Assembly: GCF_022048975.1 (NCBI RefSeq)
Contig: NZ_JAKMHX010000024.1
Location: forward strand, 50,965 to 114,964
Reading direction: 5' to 3'
Length of the DNA: 64,000 bases
Source: Sporosarcina cyprini
Lineage (GTDB): Bacteria > Bacillota > Bacilli > Bacillales_A > Planococcaceae
Shown here: positions 9,264 to 18,415 of the stretch, one piece after another
Layout: the number at the start of each line of letters is the position of its first letter
Position numbering within the stretch: the stretch's first letter is position 1
The notes under the pieces: generated by a model
What the model was told of the DNA's origin: nothing
Seen by the model: the letters and a program-made list of their open reading frames with translations, nothing else
The model's database searches: none
Translations under genes and position numbers: made by a program

Positions 9264-10748
9264 TCACCCATGCGCTTTTCTCTTTTTCCATTCACTTAAG
9301 AGAATCACAACAAAAATGATGCATGTGATGGCCAATATGACAACGCTCACCGGTCGTGTCACAAAAATAGAAAAATCATTTTGTGATAACAGCATGGAAC
9401 GTCGGAAATTCGTTTCGATAATTGGCGCTAAAATCAATGACAATAACATTGGCGCTAGCGGAAGGCCAACCTTGAGCATGCCATAGCCGATTAGTCCGAA
9501 GACGAGCATCACGAGTACATCAAACGTCGAATTCGCAATCGAATAAGAACCAAGCACACAAAGAACTACAATTGCAGGCATCAGAATTTCTTCCGGTATT
9601 TTTAAGATTTTAGGAAAAACCTTTGATGCCCCCAGACCAAGGATCAGCATAAAGACATTGGCGACAATCAATGCCATAAAGATTCCATAGACGATATCTC
9701 CGTTTGTCGTAAAGAGCATCGGTCCAGGGGTCAAACCTTGTATCATTAACGCACCGAGCATGACCGCTGTAATGACATCTCCCGGAATACCGAGGGTCAA
9801 CAGTGGCACAAGCGCTCCGCCGGTGACAGCATTATTTGCCGATTCAGTTGCGGCAATGCCATCAATATTCCCTTTGCCGAATTTTGATTTATCCTTCGAC
9901 ACACGTTTCAATTCATTGTAGGCAACAAAGGAAGCTACTCCAGATCCGGTTGCCGGGATAATGCCGACAAATGTACCGATGGCCGATGAGCGTAATAAAT
10001 TGAACCAGTTTCGTTTCAATTCTGCAGCCTTGAGGCCTATAGAGGAGTTTCCTATTTTACTTCTCAGTTCTTCTGATTTTCCTTCCAGTCGGGTCAGGAC
10101 TTCGGAAATCGCAAACAAACCAACAAGGGCAGGAACCACATCAATTCCATTCAGCAAATTTGCATTCCCGAACGTGAAGCGATTGGTTCCCGTAATGGGA
10201 TCCATGCCAATCACGGCGATGAAAAGACCAATGAGTCCTGCCATAACTCCTTTCAGCAGCGAGTCGCCCGAGACACCCGCAACGATGGAAATTCCAAACA
10301 GAGCAAGAGCGAAATATTCAGGTGGACCAAACGACAAAGCCACTTTGGCAAGCTGCGGAGCGATGAAAATAAGAGCGACGCAACTAAACAATCCCCCGAT
10401 CGTCGAAGCCACAGTAGTCATCGTTAATGCCTTTTTGGCTTGCCCCATTTTGGTCAAAGCTGGGCCCTCCAGCAAGGTTGCAGCAGCTGCAGCAGTCCCC
10501 GGAGTTCCCACAAGTATCGCTGTGATGGATCCTGCATAAACAGCTCCGACATAGACACCGAGAAGTGCACTGAATCCAACGACAGGATCTAGGCCAAACG
10601 TGAGTGGAATCAGAAGTGCGACCCCCATCGTGGCTGTCAATCCCGGAAGAGCACCAAAAATGATGCCGAGACCTACACCGATAAGGTTTGCAAGAATCGC
10701 AGCAGGGGCTAATGCGAACAATAAACCTGCTATCACTTCACTTGACAT
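9264..10748 (-). CDS. tctA: Tripartite tricarboxylate transporter large permease TctA
   Basis: 494 residues with about twelve membrane segments, the large channel subunit of a TTT-family, binding-protein-dependent secondary transporter. The conserved glycine/proline-rich region near the N-terminus (GALPGLTATMG) and the internal GIIPATGSGVASF and GIPGDVITAV segments match the family. The start has AAGGAGG upstream. Gene order tctC-tctB-tctA on the minus strand is canonical. The substrate may be citrate, another di- or tricarboxylate, or a peptide-like acid handled by the adjacent M20 peptidase; sequence alone does not decide. Confidence 0.93.
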   Translation of the reverse strand: MSSEVIAGLLFALAPAAILANLIGVGLGIIFGALPGLTATMGVALLIPLTFGLDPVVGFSALLGVYVGAVYAGSITAILVGTPGTAAAAATLLEGPALTKMGQAKKALTMTTVASTIGGLFSCVALIFIAPQLAKVALSFGPPEYFALALFGISIVAGVSGDSLLKGVMAGLIGLFIAVIGMDPITGTNRFTFGNANLLNGIDVVPALVGLFAISEVLTRLEGKSEELRSKIGNSSIGLKAAELKRNWFNLLRSSAIGTFVGIIPATGSGVASFVAYNELKRVSKDKSKFGKGNIDGIAATESANNAVTGGALVPLLTLGIPGDVITAVMLGALMIQGLTPGPMLFTTNGDIVYGIFMALIVANVFMLILGLGASKVFPKILKIPEEILMPAIVVLCVLGSYSIANSTFDVLVMLVFGLIGYGMLKVGLPLAPMLLSLILAPIIETNFRRSMLLSQNDFSIFVTRPVSVVILAITCIIFVVILLSEWKKRKAHG

Positions 10749-10776
10749 AGGTTGTCCTCCTTTCCAATCAATTTAT

Positions 10777-11220
10777 TTAAGGTAATGGAATTTTAAATGC
10801 CATAGTGAACACTATGTATAGCACCACTGGTACAACAATAGAGACGGTACCGAGCAACAAAATTTTGCGGATTCCAAAAATCCACTGAGCCACCAGCAAG
10901 AACAGAATGGTGGATATAATGAATCCAGTCACAGAGAATAATAGGATATAAGCAATGAGAACCACAATCAATGCAAGGATTTTACCGATAGCTGCACGGT
11001 CAAATTGAGTCGGAGAGGGGCCGGCCTCTTGTCTCATTCGAAAAGCTGCGCCTGTCACAAGGAACACAGATGCAATTGCCAAGAGGGCCAAAATAAGTTT
11101 GGGAAAGAAGTCCGGCCCATATGGCTGTCCGTTCCCTAGTTGGTTGGCCATCAAGAACCCCGCTACTGAAAACAGCAACAGGATTCCCCCCGCCGAAATA
11201 TCTACTATCTCTTTCCTCAT
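10777..11220 (-). CDS. tctB: Tripartite tricarboxylate transporter small subunit TctB
   Basis: About 147 residues with four hydrophobic helices, the size and pattern of the TctB membrane subunit that partners TctA. The ATG at 11220 has GAGGAGGG 7-8 bases upstream, so it is preferred over the GTG at 11226. It is located 16 bases after tctC and 28 bases before tctA. Confidence 0.88.
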   Translation of the reverse strand: MRKEIVDISAGGILLLFSVAGFLMANQLGNGQPYGPDFFPKLILALLAIASVFLVTGAAFRMRQEAGPSPTQFDRAAIGKILALIVVLIAYILLFSVTGFIISTILFLLVAQWIFGIRKILLLGTVSIVVPVVLYIVFTMAFKIPLP

Positions 11221-11236
11221 CGTCACACCCTCCTCA

Positions 11237-12217
11237 TCAGTCGTTCAGCGATGTAACTACTTCTTTATTTTTTTCGTTCTCGTCTTTCACTTTCTTTGTA
11301 AAGTCTTCAGCATTTAAGTACGCAATTGGGATACCAGCTTTTTTAAACTGTTCTATTACACCTGGATCTTCAAGCGCCTTTCGGATGCTTTCATCCAACT
11401 TGGAAATAATATCGTCCGGCGTATCTTTCGGCGCCATCATCCCGAACCATGCCCCATTCCCGATCAAATCATAGCCTAGCTCCTCAAAGGTAGGCACATC
11501 CGGCAATTCCTCCAATCGCTCTTTAGAGGTTACCGCTAAGATCGTAAGACCATTGCCGTCGTGGGGAAGCAATTCGGAAATCGTATTCACTGAAGCATTG
11601 ATATGGTTGCCAAGCAACGCAGTTACAGCTTCGGCACCGCCTTCAAAGGGAATATGCTCCATATCGAGATCACCCTGACTCTTTACGAATGCAGCTGTCA
11701 CCACGTGCTGATGAAGGCCTGCACCTGTCGTTCCATAGGTCACTTTTTTCTCATGAGCGAAATTCATCAACTCTTCCAATGTTTTAATTCCAGAATCTGA
11801 ATTCACCGCAATACCATATGGAGCTTCAGAAATCTGAGCAATCTGCTTAAAATCCGTTGTCACGTCATACCCGACATTGTTGGCATTCGGGGTGAGCGTG
11901 GAAGGTCCAACCGCTGTTAGAATGATATTATAGCCATCCGGCTTTGCTGACTTTACGGCAGTCATTCCAGTAGAACCAGCTCCACCCGGTTTCGAAATAA
12001 TATTTACCGTTTCACCAAGATCTTTCTGAACAACTTCACTCACAATCCTTGCCTGCAGATCAGCACTTCCCCCTGCTGCATATGGGATGGTCAATGAAAT
12101 GGCTCGTGATGGATAATTATCAGCTGATTCCACTTTTCCACCTGTATTTGAGCATGCAGCCATCCCCATTACCAACACACCAAGGGTCAACACTTTAAGA
12201 CTCTTAAATAATTTCAT
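11237..12217 (-). CDS. tctC: Tripartite transporter solute-binding lipoprotein TctC (Bug family)
   Basis: 326 residues. It begins with a lipoprotein signal peptide whose lipobox ends GMAAC near residue 21, followed by a Bug/TctC periplasmic-type binding fold (YPSRAISLTIPYAAGGSAD, then GYNIILTA and GTTGAG segments). In a Gram-positive it would be tethered to the outer membrane face and deliver the acid to TctAB. The start is ATG 12217, with AGGAGG 7 bases upstream; the longer frame from 12256 lacks a site. First gene of the tctCBA-M20 unit. A cre-like site lies upstream. Confidence 0.92.
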   Translation of the reverse strand: MKLFKSLKVLTLGVLVMGMAACSNTGGKVESADNYPSRAISLTIPYAAGGSADLQARIVSEVVQKDLGETVNIISKPGGAGSTGMTAVKSAKPDGYNIILTAVGPSTLTPNANNVGYDVTTDFKQIAQISEAPYGIAVNSDSGIKTLEELMNFAHEKKVTYGTTGAGLHQHVVTAAFVKSQGDLDMEHIPFEGGAEAVTALLGNHINASVNTISELLPHDGNGLTILAVTSKERLEELPDVPTFEELGYDLIGNGAWFGMMAPKDTPDDIISKLDESIRKALEDPGVIEQFKKAGIPIAYLNAEDFTKKVKDENEKNKEVVTSLND

Positions 12218-12281
12218 GTGATTTCCTCCTAGTTCATCAATTGAATCAATGAGCAATATTGATACTTATTAGAATTTTATA

Positions 12282-12296
12282 TTGCAAACGGTTACA
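12282..12296. promoter_or_regulatory. Candidate CcpA cre site in the tct/lysR divergent promoter
   Basis: The 15-mer TTGCAAACGGTTACA fits the cre consensus WTGNAANCGNWNNCA at every position, and it also fits when read on the opposite strand. It lies between a TTTACA hexamer (12297-12302, minus strand) and a TATAAA -10-like hexamer (12276-12281), so CcpA bound here should block tct transcription. Glucose repression of carboxylate uptake is well established in Bacillus. Operation here is inferred. Confidence 0.62.
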
Positions 12297-12353
12297 TGTA
12301 AAATATATAATAAGACTGAAATATATATCTTTTATATATAAGAGGGGTGTCCG

Positions 12354-13262
12354 ATGGATCTAGAAAAGTTAAGATACTTTGTAAAAGTGGTTGAATCAGG
12401 CTCTGTTTCAAAGGCCGCCATATCTCTCAACATGACACAACCTCCCCTTAGCATCGCAATTCGCAAATTGGAAGAGGAACTAGGCGTAGAGCTATTCAGC
12501 CGAAACGGCAAAAGGTTGACCTTAACGGAAACTGGGCTTTTTCTTTATGAGCGAGGGAAAGAACTGCTATTATCTTCGATGGAAATTAAGAAAGAGGTAG
12601 CCGAATACGACTCCGTCCGGCATGGTACTGTAACCATTGGCTGTTCCACGATCGCCAACATCACGATTATCCCTGAAGTCGTCAAACGCTTGAACGAACG
12701 AGGCATTCGCATTACAACACGTGTCTTTGAAGGCAATACTGCATTCATCTTGGAACAATTGCGTCTCCATAAGATGGATATCGGGCTCGTTCGAAACATC
12801 TTTGACAAAAAAGACTTCCATACAACCGCTCTTTTATCAGAGCCACTTTATGTGGCATTGCCACCTGAGCATCCGTTAGCAGACAAAGAAACGGTGGAAT
12901 TAAAAGAACTGGAGGGAGAGAACTTCCTCATGCCCCACACAACACTTGGCTATGGTATTTCAGACTTCATATTAGAGGGCTGCGATGCAGCAGGCTTCAC
13001 ACCAAATGTCATCTATTGGGGAACTGAGACATTTCCTATGCTGAACATGGTTTATGAGAATCTGGGGATTGCCTTCGCCCCCTCTCTCTTTCGGAATATC
13101 AACTACTTCAAACTGCCGCCACTCGTGAGACTTACAAATCCAACTATTGAAGCCAAGCTAAATTTAGTTACCTTGAAAAATAGTATAAAAACAGCTGCCA
13201 CTGAACAATTTTTGGCGGTTACGAAGGAAGTAATTGAGGAGTTGCCGATTGAAAGGAAATGA
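12354..13262 (+). CDS. LysR-family regulator, probable tct operon activator
   Basis: 302 residues: an N-terminal winged helix-turn-helix (MDLEKLRYFVKVVESGS...) and a C-terminal periplasmic-binding-like effector domain. GAGGGG lies upstream of the ATG. It is divergent from tctCBA with about 136 bases between start codons, the standard arrangement for a LysR protein that senses the transported acid and activates the neighbouring operon. The intergenic region is AT-rich and carries the cre-like element. The effector is unknown. Confidence 0.9.
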   Translation: MDLEKLRYFVKVVESGSVSKAAISLNMTQPPLSIAIRKLEEELGVELFSRNGKRLTLTETGLFLYERGKELLLSSMEIKKEVAEYDSVRHGTVTIGCSTIANITIIPEVVKRLNERGIRITTRVFEGNTAFILEQLRLHKMDIGLVRNIFDKKDFHTTALLSEPLYVALPPEHPLADKETVELKELEGENFLMPHTTLGYGISDFILEGCDAAGFTPNVIYWGTETFPMLNMVYENLGIAFAPSLFRNINYFKLPPLVRLTNPTIEAKLNLVTLKNSIKTAATEQFLAVTKEVIEELPIERK

Positions 13263-13293
13263 AGTACATGGGGTAACAAGAAAAGATATATAC

Positions 13294-13325
13294 AGCCTGC
13301 AAAAATAACTAAATGCAGGCTTTTT
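13294..13325 (+). terminator. Terminator of the first LysR gene
   Basis: AGCCTGCA (13294-13301) pairs with TGCAGGCT (13314-13321), 12-base loop, followed by a T run. Confidence 0.85.
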
Positions 13326-13442
13326 GGTTAGCATTCTAATGTAGATTTGCAAGTTTTTACAATCTCACAAAGAGATTAATTGCTATAGAAGTATAGTATA
13401 TATAATTTTTTCGATCTGAGAAGGTCGAACCCTTCCCACTAT

Positions 13443-14315
13443 TTATATCTCCCCCACCATCTCAATAAACAAATCAACAATCGGCAAACGCGCTTCTGTA
13501 TTCCAAGCAATACAGTTCTTCATTGTGACATCACAATTCCGAATTGGCAGGAACACCACTTCCCCTCTATTAAAATAACTTATTAACGCTGGGACAATCG
13601 CTATACCCATATTGGCTGCAACAAGAGGTAGGATAGTTTGCAGTTCATGGGTTTTCTTTCTGATATGAGGATTAAAGCCTGCCGTATTACAGATGTTGAT
13701 AATGGCATCATAGTATGCCGGGCCAATTTCACGTGGTGTCATGATGAAATTTTCATCTTTCAGTTGTAACAAATCAATTCCTTCTATTTCTTTAGCTAAT
13801 GGATGGTTGATCGGGAGGACGACTTGATATGGATATTCAGCTACCACATTCGATTGAATGTTTTTTCTTTCGATCGGTCCAGGAAGAAGACCGATGTGTA
13901 TTTCCTTTTTGTCCAAAGCGATTAATTGTTCGGACGTTGGCATTTGTTCCAATTGTATTTGGACGTCCGGATATTTTTGTTCGTACATTTTAAGGATTTT
14001 CGTCAAAGTGCCATAATCGGGACCAAATCCAATTTTCAACGACCCCAGCATGCCACTGTTGATTAACTTCGTGTTTTGAATGGCTGCGTTTAGGTCGGTG
14101 TTTATCTTCATTGTTTCACGATAGAAATACCGCCCTGCTTCAGTAAGCGCCACTTTTCGCTTGGTGCGATAAAATAATTCCACCTCTAGATATTCCTCTA
14201 ACTTCTTTATCTGCTGGCTTAATGGCGGCTGCGTCATGCCTAACCTCTTCGCCGCCTTCCCAAAATGCAATTCCTCCGCAACTGCAACAAAGTACATGAG
14301 TTGACGAATTTCCAT
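13443..14315 (-). CDS. LysR-family regulator divergent from symporter/peptidase pair
   Basis: About 290 residues with a typical LysR helix-turn-helix (MEIRQLMYFVAVAEELHFG, then AAKRLGMTQPPLSQQ) and a substrate-binding-like domain. The ATG at 14315 has GGAGG 5 bases upstream, so the upstream in-frame ATG at 14354 is not used. It points away from the SSS symporter gene with an AT-rich 145-base gap, and likely controls that operon in response to the imported solute or its hydrolysis product. The ligand is unknown. Confidence 0.88.
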   Translation of the reverse strand: MEIRQLMYFVAVAEELHFGKAAKRLGMTQPPLSQQIKKLEEYLEVELFYRTKRKVALTEAGRYFYRETMKINTDLNAAIQNTKLINSGMLGSLKIGFGPDYGTLTKILKMYEQKYPDVQIQLEQMPTSEQLIALDKKEIHIGLLPGPIERKNIQSNVVAEYPYQVVLPINHPLAKEIEGIDLLQLKDENFIMTPREIGPAYYDAIINICNTAGFNPHIRKKTHELQTILPLVAANMGIAIVPALISYFNRGEVVFLPIRNCDVTMKNCIAWNTEARLPIVDLFIEMVGEI

Positions 14316-14460
14316 AATGACCTCCACTAAGTCGTTTTTCGTATTAATAATCAATAAAAATCGAATTGGTAATATTAATCAATATAACATAAACTAATTT
14401 TTAAGAATAGTAAGCAATTATTCAGTCGAAATGGTAGCGCATACAAAAGGAGGAATGGAT

Positions 14461-15858
14461 ATGGGAATGGACTTTAACCCCAATTTATTGTGGTATGTAA
14501 TCGGCTATGGCATTTTCATGATCATCTTGGGGATTGTGTATTCAAAAAAAGTATCAACAAGTGATGACTTCATATTGGCAGGAAAATCGCTGGGGCCTGT
14601 CGTGTTGATGGGTACGTTGCTAGCGACTTGGGTAGGAAGTGGAACAGTTACTGGGGGACCGAACTCGATCGCGTATTCGTATGGATTATGGCCTGCCGTC
14701 GGTTATGTTTTACCTTCGCTAATCGGCATAGTCGTATTGTTTCTTATCTCATCTAAAATTAGAAATTACGGGAAATATACAATTTCAGAAATACTGGAAG
14801 TAAAATACGGAAAGTTTGCAAGCATGGCCGCAGCCATCATTATTATTTTGGCCTATGTCGGTATTGTATCTTATCAATTTAAAGGAGTCGGTTTCATCCT
14901 CCATGTTTCTACTGGTGTTTCCGTAGAAACTGGAACATTGATAGGAGCGGCCATCATTATTTTCTTAGCTACAATTGGAGGGCTTATGTCTGTTGCTCCT
15001 ACCGATGCGTTTAGTGCCTTTTTAATCTTGATTGGTCTCATTATTGCAGTCCCTATTGTCATTTCAGTAGGCGGTGGCTGGAGTGAAATCACGTCAGCTG
15101 TTCCTACTGAAAACTTAAATCTTTTGGGCAGCCTGACTCCCCTTCAATTCTTAGGCTTTTATATACCTGTTCTCTTTTTATTACTGGGTGATCAAAATAT
15201 GTACCAAAGGATATCAGCTTCAAAAAGTGACAGCACGACTAAAATCGGTACAACTGGGTGGATTATCGGCATGCTCATTTCCACACCACTCGTAGCTGTG
15301 ATTGCATTCAGCTCAAGAGCAATCTTTCCTGATATTGACCCGGGCATGGCATTGATCGCAACTACGTTAGTAATCCCAACTTTTATTGGCGGCTTACTAA
15401 TAGCAGCTGTTACTGCATTCATTGTAACGACTGGCAACTCATACTTACTGTCCGCAGCTACGAACGTTACATATGATATTTACGGAAAATATATTAATAA
15501 AAACTCCACAGATAAACAGAAGTTACTCTTTACAAAAATACTAATACCTGTACTCGGGCTTATTGCGTTTGTATTAACGACTTTCTTCCCTTCCGTCTTG
15601 GCGATTCAAATGTATTCCTACACGGTATATGGGGCAGGCATAACCCCCGCGTTGCTGGCTGTCTTCATATGGCCGAGTGTCACAAAGCAAGCAGGAATCA
15701 CTTCGATGATAATTGGAGTTTTGACAACTCTAGGCTGGGAGTTTGCGGGGAATCCACTCGGCATCAATAGCGCTTTGATCTCAATCCCGGTCGCTATCCT
15801 GGCATTGGTTATTGTAACACTCGCAACAAGAAACAAACTACAACCACAATCAGTTTAA
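14461..15858 (+). CDS. Sodium:solute symporter family transporter
   Basis: 465 residues with about thirteen hydrophobic segments, belonging to the SSS family (PutP/PanF-like) of Na+-coupled symporters. The ATG at 14461 follows AAAGGAGG by 8 bases and is preferred to the ATG at 14431, which precedes that box. The next gene, an M24 aminopeptidase, starts 18 bases after the stop, so the two form an operon. Pairing with an Xaa-Pro-type peptidase fits import of proline-containing peptides or of proline itself, but this is inference. Confidence 0.88.
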   Translation: MGMDFNPNLLWYVIGYGIFMIILGIVYSKKVSTSDDFILAGKSLGPVVLMGTLLATWVGSGTVTGGPNSIAYSYGLWPAVGYVLPSLIGIVVLFLISSKIRNYGKYTISEILEVKYGKFASMAAAIIIILAYVGIVSYQFKGVGFILHVSTGVSVETGTLIGAAIIIFLATIGGLMSVAPTDAFSAFLILIGLIIAVPIVISVGGGWSEITSAVPTENLNLLGSLTPLQFLGFYIPVLFLLLGDQNMYQRISASKSDSTTKIGTTGWIIGMLISTPLVAVIAFSSRAIFPDIDPGMALIATTLVIPTFIGGLLIAAVTAFIVTTGNSYLLSAATNVTYDIYGKYINKNSTDKQKLLFTKILIPVLGLIAFVLTTFFPSVLAIQMYSYTVYGAGITPALLAVFIWPSVTKQAGITSMIIGVLTTLGWEFAGNPLGINSALISIPVAILALVIVTLATRNKLQPQSV

Positions 15859-15876
15859 TTCAGAAAGGAAGATTTG

Positions 15877-17007
15877 ATGTTTAACAATAGAGTACAGAAA
15901 CTTAGAAATGACTTTCCCAAATTAGGAATCGATGCAGCGATTATCATGAATTTCGAAAACCAATTTTACTTTTCCGGACTGAAGGCAATAACCTACTCTC
16001 GCCCCATTGTGCTTGGTATGGACCAGAGGGAAACGTATCTGGTCATCCCCTCTCTAGAAGAAGAACATGCCAAGGATAAAACAGCTATTGAAAACCTATA
16101 TGTATATCATGAAACAAAACTAGCATCAGTCGAAGGGGAATCTTACTTGGATTACTTCGTAAAACTGATCGCACATTTCCCGCAACACTGCCACGTCGGT
16201 GTAGAGTATTCGTCCTGTCCGGTAATACTCAGGAACATCTTGGCTGATAACGGCTTTACGTTAGTAAATGTAGATAGGCACATTGCAGAAATGCGATTTA
16301 CCAAAGACGATGAAGAACTAAAGCTAATTCGAGAAGCAGGCCGGCTAGTAAGCTTAGCCTTAAAAAACTCCTTAGAGAATGCAAAGGAAGGAATAACAGA
16401 AATCGAACTGGACCAGTTCGGGAATACCGCTCTTTTTCAAGAGGTAGCAAGAAAACATCCTAATTCCACACTGGATTTTTTCGCAATGTCCCCTTCCGGC
16501 GTGAAACGGACGAACATGCCCCATGTATTTTCAAACACTAGGAAATTAGAGAAAAATGATATTGTGATTCACAGCAGACAAGTGGGATTCAATGGCTATC
16601 GGGCTGAATGCGAAAGGACATTTTTCCTCGGAGAGCCGACAAAAGACCAAAGAAACATATTTTCCATTGCTGTAAAAGCACAAGCGGAAGCCTTGAAGCA
16701 AATCAAAATCGGCATGCTGGCAAGCGAAGTAAATGAAATAGCACGCCAAATCATCGCAGATGCCGGCCTCGAAAAATATATGAATCATCGCACGGGCCAC
16801 GGCATTGGAATTGGTTTACACGAAGAGCCTTCGCTTCGATTTGATAACCAATTAGTCTTGGAAAAGGGAATGGTCTTCTGCGTAGAACCTGGGATTTATG
16901 TACCTGGTGTAGGAGGATTCAGGCATTCTGATACGGTTATTCTTACAGAAGATGGGACTGAGTTGATTACGGAGTATCCTTGGGGGATTGAGGAGTTGCT
17001 ATTTTAA
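15877..17007 (+). CDS. M24-family Xaa-Pro peptidase (prolidase/creatinase fold)
   Basis: 376 residues: an N-terminal creatinase-like domain (about 1-125) and a C-terminal pita-bread metallopeptidase domain. The expected late metal and active-site motifs are present (GHGIGIGLHEEP and VEPGIY). The usual early Asp pair is less clear: the protein reads IVIHSRQVGFNGYRAECERTF where classical members have xDxG...D, so the first metal-binding Asp appears substituted. Activity may therefore differ from a true prolidase. The ATG at 15877 follows AAGGAAG; a TTG lies just before it at 15874. Co-transcribed with the upstream symporter. Confidence 0.85.
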   Translation: MFNNRVQKLRNDFPKLGIDAAIIMNFENQFYFSGLKAITYSRPIVLGMDQRETYLVIPSLEEEHAKDKTAIENLYVYHETKLASVEGESYLDYFVKLIAHFPQHCHVGVEYSSCPVILRNILADNGFTLVNVDRHIAEMRFTKDDEELKLIREAGRLVSLALKNSLENAKEGITEIELDQFGNTALFQEVARKHPNSTLDFFAMSPSGVKRTNMPHVFSNTRKLEKNDIVIHSRQVGFNGYRAECERTFFLGEPTKDQRNIFSIAVKAQAEALKQIKIGMLASEVNEIARQIIADAGLEKYMNHRTGHGIGIGLHEEPSLRFDNQLVLEKGMVFCVEPGIYVPGVGGFRHSDTVILTEDGTELITEYPWGIEELLF

Positions 17008-17009
17008 TT

Positions 17010-17165
17010 AACATAATAGCGGGAAGCCAATCTAATAGCGGCTTCCCGTTTCTTATGCAATTCGTAAGGGTTTACCTGAATCACGCCTTGATCCAACGTC
17101 AAGACCGTCAGCCATCGATTCGAATAAGTCTCTTCCAATTCCGATATAAATTTGACGCCTTCAAT
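17010..17165 (-). pseudogene. Remnant reading frame of unknown origin
   Basis: On the minus strand an uninterrupted stretch of about 50 codons (reading IEGVKFISELEETY...) has protein-like composition but no start and no upstream continuation. It lies directly after the acyltransferase remnant and is probably the tail of another decayed gene on that strand. No family is recognised. Part of it overlaps the terminator of the upstream operon. Confidence 0.35.
17020..17054 (+). terminator. Terminator of the symporter/M24 operon
   Basis: CGGGAAGCC (17020-17028) pairs with GGCTTCCCG (17040-17048), then TTTCTT. Confidence 0.82.
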
Positions 17166-17283
17166 GTTCCCTATAGCTTACACATATCTTTCAAACACAA
17201 CTTTGAATGATTCACTTATGTATTTTTGTTCCTTTCCACTCATCTGAGGGGGAGAGGGTAAAATTCGATTCGTCAATTTTCAT

Positions 17284-17611
17284 CCTTCTCTCTTTATCAC
17301 TCTAGACGGATTTCCAACCGCTGTTACTCGTTTGCTATTATTTTCAATCGCCGAAGTCCCCACTCCTACAGTCGCTCATCGACCAATTTGAACCACAGGA
17401 ATAATAGACACACCTACCCCAATATGTGAACCTTCGCCATCCTAAACTCCACCATTAATAAAAGCTAGTCGTGAGATATGAACAAAATCTCCGACAAAAC
17501 AATCATGCTCAACAACGCACCCCGTGTTCAAAATGACATGATCACCAATAATAAAATCTGCATTGATAATTACGTTCGGCATGACGACGGTCACTACAAC
17601 CAAACGAGCAT
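17284..17611 (-). pseudogene. Decayed hexapeptide-repeat sugar O-acyltransferase (NeuD-like)
   Basis: Minus-strand translation gives a clear left-handed beta-helix transferase signature: VVMPNVIINADFIIGDHV, then NTGCVVEHDCFVGDFVHIS, then GEGSHIGVGVSIIPVVQIG and a terminal AVGNPSRVIKRE. Two in-frame stop codons interrupt it (after FINGGV, and after VQIGR). The N-terminal nucleotide-binding part is missing and there is no start. This is the pattern of NeuD/PglD-type acyltransferases of cell-surface sugar synthesis. It is a relic, probably of a lost polysaccharide locus. Confidence 0.75.
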
Positions 17612-17805
17612 TTTATCATGAATTGATTACTGGGGGTAGTAGAAATAGAAAAAAGAGGAAAATTAGGCGTTTATTTTAATTAATACAGCAGGAAACAATA
17701 TGCATTGCCGACAATAATTACGTTTGCCAACACTAGCTTTATTCACTAAAATTAGAAGGCATTTACATAGAAGAAATGCGTAAAACATACATAGGAGTGG
17801 TACAA

Positions 17806-18339
17806 ATGAAGAAACTTATCAGTCTATCCTTGGTTGCTCTATTGCTCTTGCTTGGGGCTTGTAGCAGCACATCGAGCTCTTCGGAAAAAGAGATCAAATC
17901 CGCTTCAGGGGAAGAAAAAACACAGAAGACCGAAGCAACGGATGAAGCTGCAGATGACAATCAAAAGAAAGAATTGAATCAAGCCATCGCAGATACTGAG
18001 AATGTAAAGGTAACATTACTGAATGTAGAAAAAGTAGTGGACAAAGAATGGGACGAAGAAAAGTTTCTCGTAAACTTTGAAGTAGAAAATAAACGGGAAG
18101 ATACGATTGAAGTCCAAGCTCGGGAAGTATCCGCTGATGGAAAAATGGTAGATGACTCGATGCTGAACATGAGCACAGAAGTGTCGGGTGGCAAGAAGGC
18201 TGACGCAGTTCTTACGATCCAGAACTACGATGGCGACCTGCCTGCGCTTGAGGAAAATCTTGAAATGATCCTTTATATTTTCTCTTGGGAAGACGATAAT
18301 TTCGAAGAAAAACATCAAGTTACAATTGATTTGAAGTAA
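17806..18339 (+). CDS. Small membrane-anchored lipoprotein
   Basis: 177 residues with a lipoprotein signal (MKKLISLSLVALLLLLGAC), a Ser/Glu/Lys/Thr-rich linker and a beta-rich domain (from about residue 60) resembling the immunoglobulin-like domains of DUF4352-type lipoproteins (KVTLLNVEKVV, then FLVNFEVENK). The start is ATG 17806, with AGGAG about 9 bases upstream; the in-frame ATG at 17776 has no site. Single gene with its own terminator. Function unknown, likely cell-surface. Confidence 0.82.
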   Translation: MKKLISLSLVALLLLLGACSSTSSSSEKEIKSASGEEKTQKTEATDEAADDNQKKELNQAIADTENVKVTLLNVEKVVDKEWDEEKFLVNFEVENKREDTIEVQAREVSADGKMVDDSMLNMSTEVSGGKKADAVLTIQNYDGDLPALEENLEMILYIFSWEDDNFEEKHQVTIDLK

Positions 18340-18344
18340 GAGGC

Positions 18345-18379
18345 AAAAGCATCCCAGCCACTGGCGGGATGCTTTTTTT
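18345..18379 (+). terminator. Terminator of the lipoprotein gene
   Basis: AAAAGCATCCC (18345-18355) pairs with GGGATGCTTTT (18366-18376) and runs into a T tract. Confidence 0.9.
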
Positions 18380-18415
18380 AAGTTGAACTGTTTAGTCGTA
18401 TGGAGAAATTCTATT

